Below the pieces are notes generated by a model. It was not told where the DNA came from. It made no database searches and was given only the letters and a program-made list of their open reading frames with translations. A stretch of DNA of 64,000 nt, from NCBI RefSeq assembly GCF_040267685.1, contig NZ_CP158367.1, forward strand, positions 930,001-994,000. Direction: 5' to 3'. This document shows positions 34,910-44,010 of this stretch, one piece after another. The number at the start of each line of letters is the position of its first letter. Position 1 is the stretch's first letter. The position numbers and the translations under genes were made by a program. The stretch comes from Proteinivorax tanatarense. GTDB taxonomy: Bacteria; Bacillota; Proteinivoracia; Proteinivoracales; Proteinivoracaceae.

Positions 34910-35444
34910 GTTTCTCAGCAATATGACAGAGAGAGAAAAAACTATGCTGATTATTTTAGCTCTGCTAATAGCGCTATATGGTTTTTATTCTTTTGTTATC
35001 GAATCGCAGATTGTACGACTAAATGAAATAGAAGATAAAATTGTTGATACAGAGCAGCAAATCCAAGAAATTGACATATATTTACAAACGCACGAAACAT
35101 GGAAAAAAAGATACGATCCAGAAACAATAGAAAAATTAAATAACAGCATACCACCCACCCTCCAAAAGCCTCAGATTATAGTGTGGCTTGAGGAAAATGT
35201 AGATGACACTTCCCTCAGCTTTAACATAGATCAAGATGAGCTAGCAAGCTTACAGGTGCAAGTCTCTTTTACAGGAACATATCAACAGGTAAAACAGTTT
35301 CTTAATGAGCTTTATGAAAATCAGCGGTTTGTTGATGTTTCAAACCTTAATGTAAGGCAGCATGAAGAAGCATGGCGGGTGGAGATGATGTTAACATATT
35401 ATGGACAGAACCACTATCCTAATAAGAATAGTGGTGACAATTAA
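34902..35444 (+). CDS. pilO: Type IV pilus assembly protein PilO
   Basis: The protein has 180 residues: a short cytoplasmic stretch (MNKFLSNMTEREKTM), one membrane helix (MLIILALLIALYGFYSFV), a coiled coil (EIEDKIVDTEQQIQEID) and a C-terminal alpha/beta domain. Together with PilN it forms the alignment ring. The ATG at 34902 has GGGAAGGGGGA upstream; a GTG at 34896 is less likely. It overlaps pilD by one base. Confidence 0.88.
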   Translation: MNKFLSNMTEREKTMLIILALLIALYGFYSFVIESQIVRLNEIEDKIVDTEQQIQEIDIYLQTHETWKKRYDPETIEKLNNSIPPTLQKPQIIVWLEENVDDTSLSFNIDQDELASLQVQVSFTGTYQQVKQFLNELYENQRFVDVSNLNVRQHEEAWRVEMMLTYYGQNHYPNKNSGDN

Positions 35445-36187
35445 TGATGCAGGCGATTGTGTTTATATTCGGTTTAATGGTGGGAAGTTTTTGTAACGTA
35501 TTGATATACCGTCTGCCTCTTAAAAAATCCATAGTTTTTCCTTCCTCCCACTGCATAAACTGCAAAAAAAGAATAAAAATAATACACTTAATCCCTCTTA
35601 TAGGCTTTTTGATATGTAAAGGGAAATGCCATAACTGTAACAGCCAAATATCTTTAAGATATCCACTGATAGAAATTATAATTGCAGCTCTTTTTTTACT
35701 CACATATAACTTATTAGGACTTAATATCGAAGCATTGTTTTTTCTTAATTTAGCGGTGGTCAGCCTTGTTATAGCATTTATAGATTTAAAACATCTGATA
35801 ATCCCAGATGAATTAAACATCTGGCTTACACTTACCGGTGCAGTGTACGTGGTTTATACAGCTACTTATCTAAATGTATTTGCTGCTATAGCATTCTTTA
35901 CTTTCTTTTATGCTGTTGCAATAATCTCAAAAGGTGGAATGGGCGGGGGAGATATAAAATATGTGTTTCCTCTAGGGTTACACCTAGGCATAATAAATGG
36001 AGCATTGATGCTGTTACTATCCTTTGTAATAGGTGGAATAGTCGGCATAATACTACTGAGCTTAGGGCGAGGGCGAAAAACAGCAGTGCCCTTTGGACCA
36101 TTTTTAGCAACAGCCACATTTATAACAATTTTTTGGGGTGAAAGCATAATAGATATTTATTTACGGCTAGTTATAAATGGCGGATAG
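35444..36187 (+). CDS. pilD: Prepilin peptidase / N-methyltransferase
   Basis: The protein has 247 residues of polytopic aspartyl protease. It has the methylase zinc site (CINCKKRI, then CKGKCHNC) and the two catalytic Asp, in DLKHLIIPDELN and GGGDIKY. It removes the leader of prepilins and methylates the new N-terminus. It is the only prepilin peptidase in the window, so it probably serves the comG-like prepilins at 18-20 kb as well. Confidence 0.95.
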   Translation: MMQAIVFIFGLMVGSFCNVLIYRLPLKKSIVFPSSHCINCKKRIKIIHLIPLIGFLICKGKCHNCNSQISLRYPLIEIIIAALFLLTYNLLGLNIEALFFLNLAVVSLVIAFIDLKHLIIPDELNIWLTLTGAVYVVYTATYLNVFAAIAFFTFFYAVAIISKGGMGGGDIKYVFPLGLHLGIINGALMLLLSFVIGGIVGIILLSLGRGRKTAVPFGPFLATATFITIFWGESIIDIYLRLVINGG

Positions 36188-36229
36188 CCGAAAAAATAAT
36201 GAAACAATAAAATTTGTGCTTAAATGCCT

Positions 36230-36358
36230 ATAAAGTTATACAGGGGAGATTATGTTGGGGCTAAAGAACTGTTAAAGACAAGCCAACAGGCTTTTACTCT
36301 AGCTACATAGCTAGAGTAAAAGGGCAAAACTCAAGTTATAAAAGGGATGTACCCCTTT
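36230..36358 (+). promoter_or_regulatory. Structured leader upstream of pilA
   Basis: The 202-nt gap before pilA can form three nested or serial stems: GTTGG-GGCT with AGCCAAC (36254-36287), a perfect 13-bp stem TTTTACTCTAGCT/AGCTAGAGTAAAA (36292-36304 and 36309-36321), and AAAGGG/CCCTTT (36341-36358). It does not match the conserved words of known cyclic di-GMP riboswitches that I can recall. It may stabilise the abundant pilA mRNA or be an unrecognised regulatory RNA. Confidence 0.5.
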
Positions 36359-36389
36359 AATATAAATAATAATTAGGAGGAGATAAAAA

Positions 36390-36731
36390 ATGTTTAAAAT
36401 GTTAGAAAAAAAAGAAGGCTTCACGTTAATTGAACTGATTGTTGTTATTGCAATTATTGGAATTTTAGCAGCGATAGCTGTACCTAGATTGGGTGGGTTT
36501 AGAGATGATGCGCAATCTTCAGCAGACCAAGCAACTGTACGTACTGTTGAAAGTGCCTATGCTACTTACTTAGCACGAGTTGGTGATGACAAAGCTGTTA
36601 AGTGGGACAGTAGCAATGACGCTGTATGGGGGGAATATCTTAATGAATGGCCAGAAAGGATTGAGGCTGTAGAGTTAGATTCAGAGGGTAAAATTAAAGT
36701 TACTGGTGATGCTGTTCCTGATGATGCATAA
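36390..36731 (+). CDS. pilA: Major type IV pilin PilA
   Basis: The protein has 113 residues with signal MFKMLEKKEG|FTLIELIVVI and Glu at +5 of the mature protein. The N-terminal helix has the classic IVVIAIIGILAAIAVPRL. The globular part is only ~65 residues and acidic, similar to short clostridial or Geobacter-type pilins. The ribosome site AGGAGGAG is strong, and it stands between pilD and the minor pilins with its own leader and distal hairpin, fitting high expression. Confidence 0.93.
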   Translation: MFKMLEKKEGFTLIELIVVIAIIGILAAIAVPRLGGFRDDAQSSADQATVRTVESAYATYLARVGDDKAVKWDSSNDAVWGEYLNEWPERIEAVELDSEGKIKVTGDAVPDDA

Positions 36732-36790
36732 AGCGAATCTGATCTTGGTGTTTAGATTGATGGGTTTGAGGCAACTTTATAAACCACCTG

Positions 36791-36848
36791 AAAACACTAC
36801 CACAAGAGTCAGCCTAGGCTGACTCTTGGCTATATTGATGGTGTTTTA
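36791..36848 (+). terminator. Palindromic hairpin after pilA, possible partial terminator
   Basis: A 26-nt perfect palindrome (36803-36828, CAAGAGTCAGCC and its inverse) nested within AAAACAC-ACCA and TGGTGTTTT arms. The T run is short. It could end most transcripts after pilA while letting some continue to the minor pilins. The rest of the gap 36849-37116 has no recognisable feature. Confidence 0.55.
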
Positions 36849-37116
36849 AAGATGCGGCATTAGTATTACTTGGATTATTTCTACTTCTTAACTTAATACA
36901 CGGTCAACTAAAATTTAATATGTTTTTTGCGGTTAAAATAAGGGTATTTGTGAATAGCATAACTCAGCGATCTAATACCGTTAGCAAAGTTAACTGATCC
37001 ATTAGGAAAATTATAAAATTAATATCGAAGCAATATGAAAGCTAATAACTAAAAACGGCTAAAATTGCAATGTGCTTTTAAATTTTTGGCTATGTAAGGT
37101 AGAAAGGGTGTTTTTC

Positions 37117-37587
37117 ATGATAAAGGGCGTTGGTGACATAAACAATAAAGGTTTTTCTCTACCAATGGTTTTAATGGTTATTATGGTGCTTTCTATACTT
37201 TTAGCTTCAGTATTTTCTTTGACACAATCGAATACAAAGCAAATTGTAGCCCAAGAAAACAATCTCAGAGCTTACTATTTGGCAAGATCGGGTATTGACA
37301 TTGCATATGCCGCTATGATGGAAGAAGATGAACCCTATGGGCAAAAAATCCATAGGTTAATTAAATATAATGATGAAATTGAGCATATCGGATTGGAGCT
37401 TCCTCAAAACGAACCTATAGGAAGTGTAAACCTTAGGGTTTATTATGACGAAGCTGCCAAAGAAGTGATTATTGAATCTAAGGCAAATTTAATCGACGCT
37501 TCTGGAGCCTCCAAACTTTCCTTACATATTAAGTATGATGAAAACAATCCTGGAGACTTTACTAAGACCAGATGGGTAAGAAATTAA
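37117..37587 (+). CDS. PilX/GspK-like minor pilin
   Basis: The protein has 156 residues. The N-terminus DINNKG|FSLPMVLMVIMVL is a class III signal in which the +5 residue is Met rather than Glu. ENNLRAYYLARSGIDIAYAAM is the typical helix of PilX/GspK proteins. The ATG at 37117 follows AGAAAGGGTG; an upstream in-frame ATG lacks a site. Subunits without Glu5 are thought to cap the pilus tip. Confidence 0.8.
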   Translation: MIKGVGDINNKGFSLPMVLMVIMVLSILLASVFSLTQSNTKQIVAQENNLRAYYLARSGIDIAYAAMMEEDEPYGQKIHRLIKYNDEIEHIGLELPQNEPIGSVNLRVYYDEAAKEVIIESKANLIDASGASKLSLHIKYDENNPGDFTKTRWVRN

Positions 37588-37609
37588 AGGCTTAGATAGG
37601 AGGGCGTTT

Positions 37610-39163
37610 ATGAGAGACGAAAAAGGTGTAACTCTAGTGGAAGTAGTGCTGGCTACAGCAATTGGTTTGGTTTTAATAACAGTAGCGTACAATATGCTCT
37701 TTGTGGGAGTGAAAAGTCACTCCACCTCTGTCAAAATCTTTGAAGAACAGTCGGATATGCGATATGCCGCTGAGACAATCAATAACACCTTGCGCTTTGC
37801 ATCTGTGGTCTTTGCTGTTCCTGAGGAGCAGTTTGCGCCCGACTTAGATCATAGAGGAAGAATTACTGGTTTAGCAAAGCCTTGGAACTATATAGGTCTA
37901 AGCCCAGACGGTGATGCGCTAGTGCATTATGAGTATAATGATGATACTGATTCTTATATAATGAATGTTCTCGCCCAACCTGAGGAAGATTTAACATATC
38001 AGCTCAACTTTAGCAAGAGTTCAGAGGCACAAGATGATAAGCTTATTAAGTATTTCTTAAGGGGATTTAAAGACGATTTAGAAAAATATGAGATTTCTAC
38101 AGAGGTAGAAGCCCTTAATGCTTTGCATGTTATCGACTGGGGAGATGAAAGCAATATGTCGGTGGCTCTAGCTTATAGAACAGAAGAGACCCCAGAAATT
38201 CATCAAAGGCCAGTGGCTGCAATGACCATGGTCTTAGATACCTCCGGAAGCATGGATTGGAATCTTGATGGTAATAGACCAAGGGGCCAAGAAAAATCGA
38301 GGATGCAAATTTTAAAAGAAACCCTGATAAGAATGTTTTCTGTAATGGAGGATAATGGTGGTGAAAACATATATGCAAGGTTAGTCCCTTTTCATAGCAA
38401 TGCAAACTCACCCCATCCTAATTATGGAGAAGATCCAGAAAAATTTCTCAAAGTACAAAATGATAACGTAGATTGGAATAGCTTGATTAATAGTTTGAGT
38501 GCAGATCGTGGTACCAATACTGGTGATGGTATAAGGCGGGGATATCACCATTTGCTGGATTTTAATAACAATTTAGGCAATTATGGATTGACTGATGATA
38601 CAGAAGTAGAAAACTATATGGTGATTATGGTAGACGGTGTATCAACCATGGCCAGTGCTGATGTTTGGGAACATTGGTGGCATGGCTATGGATATAGTGA
38701 TTACATTTTAGATGACAAAAATATTAGCTATAACGACAGAAACCATTGGGTGAGATTCCCCTCTCAAGAAAGTAATCCGTCAAATCGGTGGAACTATCAG
38801 GGCCGTTGGCATATTGGAGATGGAGGGGATTTGTGCGATTTGGCTACAGATTACGTTAATCAAATTGGAGAAGACTTAATTCAAGCAAAAGACCCCGCAG
38901 CTGAAGATTTAGGCCTAGATGGAAATGTTTTTGTTATTGGGTTTTCCAACTTGGATGAAGAGTTAGAAAGCGTAAAAGATATAGCAAAAGCAGTGGGTAT
39001 CGAAGTGGCGGAAGATGATTCAGATGTAGAAAATGATTTTATTGACAATGACCGAGTATTTATTGCTAGAGATGGCGATAAGCTTGATGAAATTTTTAAA
39101 AATATAGCTGGTTACATTTCAGAGGATTTATGGCAAATAGAGGGGCCTAGGATTACAGAGTAG
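37610..39163 (+). CDS. Modular minor pilin with von Willebrand factor A domain
   Basis: The protein has 517 residues. The N-terminus DEKG|VTLVEVVLATAIG is a prepilin signal with Glu at +5, followed by a PilW-like helix (SDMRYAAETINNTLRF). From about residue 200 a VWA domain begins: MTMVLDTSGSMDWN supplies the DxSxS of the MIDAS metal site, NTGDGIRRG has the Thr, and MVIMVDGVST the distal Asp. The end FIDNDRVFIARDGDKLDEIF is also typical of VWA folds. It is likely presented at the pilus tip as an adhesin, like the modular pilins of Streptococcus sanguinis. The ATG follows TAGGAGGG. Confidence 0.9.
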   Translation: MRDEKGVTLVEVVLATAIGLVLITVAYNMLFVGVKSHSTSVKIFEEQSDMRYAAETINNTLRFASVVFAVPEEQFAPDLDHRGRITGLAKPWNYIGLSPDGDALVHYEYNDDTDSYIMNVLAQPEEDLTYQLNFSKSSEAQDDKLIKYFLRGFKDDLEKYEISTEVEALNALHVIDWGDESNMSVALAYRTEETPEIHQRPVAAMTMVLDTSGSMDWNLDGNRPRGQEKSRMQILKETLIRMFSVMEDNGGENIYARLVPFHSNANSPHPNYGEDPEKFLKVQNDNVDWNSLINSLSADRGTNTGDGIRRGYHHLLDFNNNLGNYGLTDDTEVENYMVIMVDGVSTMASADVWEHWWHGYGYSDYILDDKNISYNDRNHWVRFPSQESNPSNRWNYQGRWHIGDGGDLCDLATDYVNQIGEDLIQAKDPAAEDLGLDGNVFVIGFSNLDEELESVKDIAKAVGIEVAEDDSDVENDFIDNDRVFIARDGDKLDEIFKNIAGYISEDLWQIEGPRITE

Positions 39164-39179
39164 GAAAGAGGGTGTAATT

Positions 39180-41066
39180 ATGCTGAATCGGAAAGGTTTG
39201 ACCTTAATTGAAGTTATTATCTCCATGGCGTTAATCAGCATTGCTTTAATAACTTTTCTGGGTGCATTCGGTCAAGGAATTTTGCTCATGAGTAGAGGGG
39301 CAGAGTTGACAAAAGAAACCTTTAGCCATCAGGGGAACATAGAAAATAAGATACTAAATATAAAGGACGATTTTGCTAATGAAGCTGAAAATTCTGCGCT
39401 GGATGATCCTGAAATAACCGTTTTTCAAGGAGAATATCAAAGTGATGTTAGAGTAAGGGAAATCAGTCAGCACATTAGGGGAGATCGATATTTTAAAGTG
39501 CTAGTTTCTAACGTACCCATAATGGAAGCAGAGGCACCCAAAGTAGATTTAGAAGTCAGTTTGTATCCAGAAGATCAATTCCCGTGGTATGATAATATCG
39601 AAAATATTAGGGGAAAATATAGAATTCATAGCAATCCCGTAGTTTTTCAAAATCGTATTCGCTGGTACAGATCAAAAGAAGAGCCAGAGAATACAAAAAC
39701 AATGTATACAAACCCTTCTTTTCCTGGCGGCTATGAATATTTCGGTGAAATAGAAGAGGAGCAGCCCAGTGATTTTTTAAGAATTCAAGATTTACCTCAA
39801 GGAGACAGTAACCTTATCGGCAATCGTTTTTATTATTTCGAAGTAAGGCCATATACACTTGCTGGAAGACTTGGGCATTTTAGAAATTCTGAACGTATGC
39901 TGATACTTAATAGGGCAGGAAGTAAAGAATGGCAAAAATTGATTGAGGATGTTTACTTTGAAAATGGAAAGATTAGTTTTAGAGAAAATGATACTATTTA
40001 TGCAGAAGTCATGCAAAACCCCAACCACCCTACTCTAAATCTTGACTGGAAAGAAAATAAAGATCCCCAAGGTCCGCTATTAACAACCCCATTACCACAG
40101 TATTCCGAAGACGCTTTCTCCCATACTACTAAGGTAAAATGGCAGATTGATCCAGAGGCCCTCTCAGCTGACCTAGAAGAACATGGAATGGGTGTTTTTC
40201 TAGGGGAAAATGATAACAAAGGCAGCATGATGACTTTTGATGTTCAAAATGAACAACTGAGAATTGATAGCATTACGAAAAATCAATATAGCGGTAAGAT
40301 TAAATCTATCGATCTTTTAAGCGATGAGAGGTTTGAACCGCTTAGAGACCAGGGCAAATTTGATTGGCATAAAAAATACCAGCTTGAGCTAATTTCTAGA
40401 GAAGTTACTGAAGGTACTGAAATTTTTGCAACGTTATCATATAAAGATGAAAGTGGAAGAGAAGTTAAGAGTGAGCCCATTGAATTTACCGTTGCCCACA
40501 AATTTAGCCATGTCGGTTTAAAAGCTTATTCAAGCAAAAACTATATTCCTAATTTCCATTCCGAGGTCCATAATCAATATGACCGAAACTATGCAGCACA
40601 TTTTTATGATATTAAAGTTCATGCCGAACACTGGGAAGATGGAGGAAGTCATGGATTTTATCAAGGTGAGGGGAAGAGTACGAATATTAGAGATGGGGCT
40701 ATTGCAGACGATAAGAACATCTTAATGGATAGAGAGAATACTAAAGCGACTGGTAACGTAACGACAATTAAGGCAAATAGCTTACAGTTTTCAAAGAAGA
40801 CTAATTTGGAAGTTAGCAATAACAACACATTAATAATAAAAGTAAATGAAGGAGTAATATTTGATACAAAAATTACTTTTGGAAACAATAATTCAAAGAT
40901 TATCATAGAACCAATTGAAGATAACCCTATTTTTGTCGATTTTAAAAGTATGGAGTCGATAAAATTAAAAGTTAATGGAACCTTGATAGAATCAGATGGA
41001 ATCAGTAGTATTACAATAGAGGATGATGAAACACTGGAGATTATGAAGGAAGGTGACAGTAACTAG
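39180..41066 (+). CDS. Very long PilV-like minor pilin
   Basis: The protein has 628 residues. The signal LNRKG|LTLIEVIISMALIS has Glu at +5; the rest is an exceptionally large ectodomain compared with ordinary 130-180-residue minor pilins. The C-terminal ~110 residues (NVTTIKANSLQF, then NLEVSNNNTLIIKVN) have alternating polar/hydrophobic strands like a beta-solenoid. I recognise no family in the middle. The location right after the VWA pilin suggests both are tip subunits. The ATG follows GAAAGAGGG. Confidence 0.8.
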   Translation: MLNRKGLTLIEVIISMALISIALITFLGAFGQGILLMSRGAELTKETFSHQGNIENKILNIKDDFANEAENSALDDPEITVFQGEYQSDVRVREISQHIRGDRYFKVLVSNVPIMEAEAPKVDLEVSLYPEDQFPWYDNIENIRGKYRIHSNPVVFQNRIRWYRSKEEPENTKTMYTNPSFPGGYEYFGEIEEEQPSDFLRIQDLPQGDSNLIGNRFYYFEVRPYTLAGRLGHFRNSERMLILNRAGSKEWQKLIEDVYFENGKISFRENDTIYAEVMQNPNHPTLNLDWKENKDPQGPLLTTPLPQYSEDAFSHTTKVKWQIDPEALSADLEEHGMGVFLGENDNKGSMMTFDVQNEQLRIDSITKNQYSGKIKSIDLLSDERFEPLRDQGKFDWHKKYQLELISREVTEGTEIFATLSYKDESGREVKSEPIEFTVAHKFSHVGLKAYSSKNYIPNFHSEVHNQYDRNYAAHFYDIKVHAEHWEDGGSHGFYQGEGKSTNIRDGAIADDKNILMDRENTKATGNVTTIKANSLQFSKKTNLEVSNNNTLIIKVNEGVIFDTKITFGNNNSKIIIEPIEDNPIFVDFKSMESIKLKVNGTLIESDGISSITIEDDETLEIMKEGDSN

Positions 41067-41089
41067 GCAATGCGACTTTTTTAACACTA

Positions 41090-41117
41090 GGGGCCAGTAT
41101 TTTTAGCTGGCTCCTTA
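41090..41117 (+). terminator. Possible terminator of the pilin operon
   Basis: GGGGCCAG (41090-41097) pairs with CTGGCTCC (41107-41114, one G-T pair) and is followed by TTAATAATTATT. The T run is weak. Confidence 0.55.
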
Positions 41118-41336
41118 ATAATTATTATTAGGAATTTATAGAGTATCAAAATGAACGGAGTTTAGAAACTAAATAGGAGACATATACTGGTGGCAATACA
41201 TATCACAATAGACTATTTTTTAGCTTTAAGAAGCTTCAAGAGTGGAGGACTAGTATAAAGTAAATAACAAAAGTAACATAGCGATTGAATACCTTAGTAG
41301 AGCGTCTTGAGGAAGAGGTTAACAAAATTTTGTTTC

Positions 41337-41386
41337 TAAAAAGGTTGTCTCAAATTGTTTAAAAGATAATTTGAGGCAGCCTTTTT
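41337..41386. terminator. Strong hairpin, bidirectional terminator type
   Basis: A 19-bp stem (from AAAAAGGTTGTCTCAAATT to the complementary arm ending AGCCTTTTT) with a short loop; A- and T-rich ends suit both strands. The rest of the gap 41118-41517 contains no recognisable gene; it may be decayed mobile DNA. Confidence 0.75.
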
Positions 41387-41517
41387 CTTAGATTCAAAAT
41401 TAAAATAGACATTTATATTTGTTTTTGGGGGAGTACAAATAACAATTCTAATAGTAAATTAGTCCCATTTAATGATTGTGAAATCCCTATAGTAAGCTAA
41501 TTTACAGTATTTGTGGA

Positions 41518-41547
41518 TTGACAGGAATTACTTTAATTGGCTAAAAT
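41518..41547 (+). promoter_or_regulatory. Sigma-A promoter of the chemoreceptor gene
   Basis: TTGACA (41518-41523), 18-nt spacer, TAAAAT (41542-41547). Confidence 0.6.
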
Positions 41548-41597
41548 AACACTGCATTTATAATTTCATAAAATTCTAAAGAAAGTTGGTGGTGTAT

Positions 41598-43559
41598 TTG
41601 AAGTTATCGATTAAATGGAAGGTAACATTTTTAGTTGTAATTCTAGTTTTAGTATCAGCTACATTACTAGGAGTCACCAATTATTACAACTCTAGACAAG
41701 TACTGGAGGAAGAGTTAAGGTCAAGCAGTGAAAATATGGTGGGAGTTGGTGTTACATTGCTTGATAACACTCTGCAAAGTGTTGAAGAGGATTTACAAAC
41801 CCTTGCAAATTTAGATGACTTTAGATCTGGTCATAATGAGGAGCTTATTCAAGGGATAACCTCCTATGTTGAGGCCACATCCAATATTCCCATGGCCTAC
41901 TTTGCTTCGTCAGATGGAAAAATAACCTCATATCCACATGTAGATTTAGATGAGGACTTTGACCCTACATCCAGAACATGGTACCAAGGTGCAGAAGATA
42001 ATACAGAAATATTTTGGACAGAACCTTATATTGATGAAAATGATGGTAACGTAGTTGTTACAGCCTCAACCTCCGTCTATGATGACGGTGGAGATTTTTT
42101 AGGAGTAATTGGAGTGGATTTAGATTTTGAAAGACTATCTGACTATATAGCTCAGGTTCAAATAGGAGAACAAGGGTATTTAGCGATAGCAAATACAGAA
42201 GGGATGCTTTTAACTCACCCTGACCCTAAGCTCTTGGGGGAGGTTGTCCCAGTGCCCGGGCTTTTAGAAGAGTTATCCAATACTCATGGGGGGTATGACT
42301 ATGAACATGAGGGAGACCGACGTTTTACTACATTTAATACACTGGATAGAGCAGGGTGGAAGGTTTTGGGAATTGTTTCTCATCAAGAAATTGTTGAAAA
42401 CACATCCTTTATTTTACTTAACTCTTTTACTTCAGGCGTGATAATTTTAACTATGGCCATAGCCATTGGCATAGGTTTTTCCTTTACTATTACAAAACCG
42501 TTGACACAGTTAGTAAAAGATGTTCAAAATTTTGGAGATGGTGACTTTACCGTCCGGTGTAAAGTTAACTCAAAAGATGAGGTAGGGGTGTTATCCTCAA
42601 CTATAAATGAAACTATCATAAAATTAGGCAACTTAATTAACAGCATTAAAAATGTTAGTGAAGAACTAAACCAATCATCAGAGAATTTAGCTGCTAATAG
42701 CGAAGAAACCACAGCATCTTCTCAAGAGGTAACTAAAGCAGTGGAGGAAATCGCCAAAGGGGCTAATGAACAAGCAGCTGACGGTCAACAAAGTGCTTCA
42801 CTTACTATGGGATTAGCCGAAAAGTTTGGGGATATGCAAAAAGCTAATGAAGAAATGCTGAAACTTACAGAAGACGTTAAGAAGGCAAATAAGCATGAAA
42901 ACTCAACTTTGGAAGGGCTAAACAAAACCACAGAAGATAGCAAAGTTGTAGTAGATAAAATATCTCATGCAATAGCTTCTTTAAATGAAAAAACAAACTC
43001 AATAGGCGATATATTAGAGGTAATTAACTCGATATCACAACAAACTAATCTTTTGGCTTTAAACGCTGCTATAGAAGCTGCTAGAGCGGGAGAGGCTGGC
43101 AAAGGTTTTGCTGTAGTGGCAGAGGAGATTAGAAAACTAGCAGATCAAACAGGGCAATCCACCGAAAAAATCCAACAAATTGTGCAGGACATCTCCACAG
43201 AAAGCAACAATTCCGTAGAAATCATGGAAGGTTTAAAAGAAGAATCACAACAACAAGCACAGGCAGTTATGGATATGGATGGTTCTGTACGCAGCATAAC
43301 TACAGCGGTAGACAGCATTTCTTCTAAGATAAATGAAATAGCAAGCTTTGCATCAGAAATGCAAAGTGACAACGAAGAAATCGTAGAAGTAATAGAAAAA
43401 ATATCCAGCGTATCCCAGCAAACAGCAGCATCAACGGAGGAAGTAAACGCATCAATGGAACAGACCTCTCAAGCAGTTGAAGAAGTAACAAAAGCTGCAG
43501 AGGGACTAAACACTCTAGCAGAACGCCTTCAAGGAGAAGTGAAAAAGTTTAGAGTATAG
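41598..43559 (+). CDS. Methyl-accepting chemotaxis protein (dCache type)
   Basis: The protein has 653 residues. A membrane helix (about 9-30), an extracellular dCache sensor (about 35-275; [12 protein letters not shown] and [24 protein letters not shown] are characteristic), a second helix, HAMP ([15 protein letters not shown]) and a cytoplasmic signalling domain with the hairpin [25 protein letters not shown] (tip). The ligand class is probably amino acids or similar small molecules, from dCache precedent only. The TTG at 41598 follows GGTGGTG; other in-frame starts at 41586-41592 are possible. It directly follows the pilin operon. Confidence 0.92.
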   Translation: MKLSIKWKVTFLVVILVLVSATLLGVTNYYNSRQVLEEELRSSSENMVGVGVTLLDNTLQSVEEDLQTLANLDDFRSGHNEELIQGITSYVEATSNIPMAYFASSDGKITSYPHVDLDEDFDPTSRTWYQGAEDNTEIFWTEPYIDENDGNVVVTASTSVYDDGGDFLGVIGVDLDFERLSDYIAQVQIGEQGYLAIANTEGMLLTHPDPKLLGEVVPVPGLLEELSNTHGGYDYEHEGDRRFTTFNTLDRAGWKVLGIVSHQEIVENTSFILLNSFTSGVIILTMAIAIGIGFSFTITKPLTQLVKDVQNFGDGDFTVRCKVNSKDEVGVLSSTINETIIKLGNLINSIKNVSEELNQSSENLAANSEETTASSQEVTKAVEEIAKGANEQAADGQQSASLTMGLAEKFGDMQKANEEMLKLTEDVKKANKHENSTLEGLNKTTEDSKVVVDKISHAIASLNEKTNSIGDILEVINSISQQTNLLALNAAIEAARAGEAGKGFAVVAEEIRKLADQTGQSTEKIQQIVQDISTESNNSVEIMEGLKEESQQQAQAVMDMDGSVRSITTAVDSISSKINEIASFASEMQSDNEEIVEVIEKISSVSQQTAASTEEVNASMEQTSQAVEEVTKAAEGLNTLAERLQGEVKKFRV

Positions 43560-43602
43560 TGCTAGCAAAAAGAGGTTTAGGGCATATTTAGCCAAAACAA
43601 AT

Positions 43603-43643
43603 AAAAAAATGGTTCCGATCATCTATGATTGGAACCATTTTTT
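43603..43643 (+). terminator. Terminator of the chemoreceptor gene
   Basis: A 13-bp stem AAAAAATGGTTCC with GGAACCATTTTTT, plus an inner ATC/GAT pair. Confidence 0.92.
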
Positions 43644-43784
43644 AATGAACAACTTGATGCTAGAGGTCTTACTGAGTCGATAGTAAGGGGATTCGCCAAT
43701 GTAGAAAGTGAAAGGCAGAAGGTGGGATGGTTGACACAAAGTTTAACCCAAGTCTATGCAAGAGTGTGGTTCGTGATATGGGGG

Positions 43785-43830
43785 TTGTGCCCTTGCGGGC
43801 TAGAATCTTCGGCGTAGCGCAGGATGACGT
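43785..43830 (-). repeat. Dispersed repeat family B, inverted copy
   Basis: On the - strand it reads CGTCATCCTGCGCTACGCCG followed by AAGATTCTAGCCCGCAAGGGC, the same word found at 46554, 46945, 47486 and 54246. The gap 43644-44010 has no gene; the short open frame at 43629-43817 runs through the terminator and this repeat. Confidence 0.7.
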
Positions 43831-44010
43831 TTGGGGATACCTCTAAGGAGATGAGTTTTAACTTAACGCTCAAAAGCAGGAAATTTAATGCAGCAAGAAG
43901 AATAATAAATTGATGGAAAAATAAATGTATATATCAGTATTTTCACCTGACTACATAAAACATCAAACACATATACTAATTAGTAGTGATTATACAAGGA
44001 GGTTTATTGA

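Noticed and set aside
36188-36389. pilA leader as a cyclic di-GMP riboswitch
   Set aside because: The conserved words of the class I (GEMM) and class II aptamers are not visible; kept only as an unassigned structured leader.
41160-41340. Decayed transposase gene between the pilins and the chemoreceptor
   Set aside because: A few codons look protein-like, but no family motif could be recognised.
43629-43817. 62-codon open frame after the chemoreceptor
   Set aside because: It starts inside the terminator stem and runs through an inverted family B repeat; no ribosome site.
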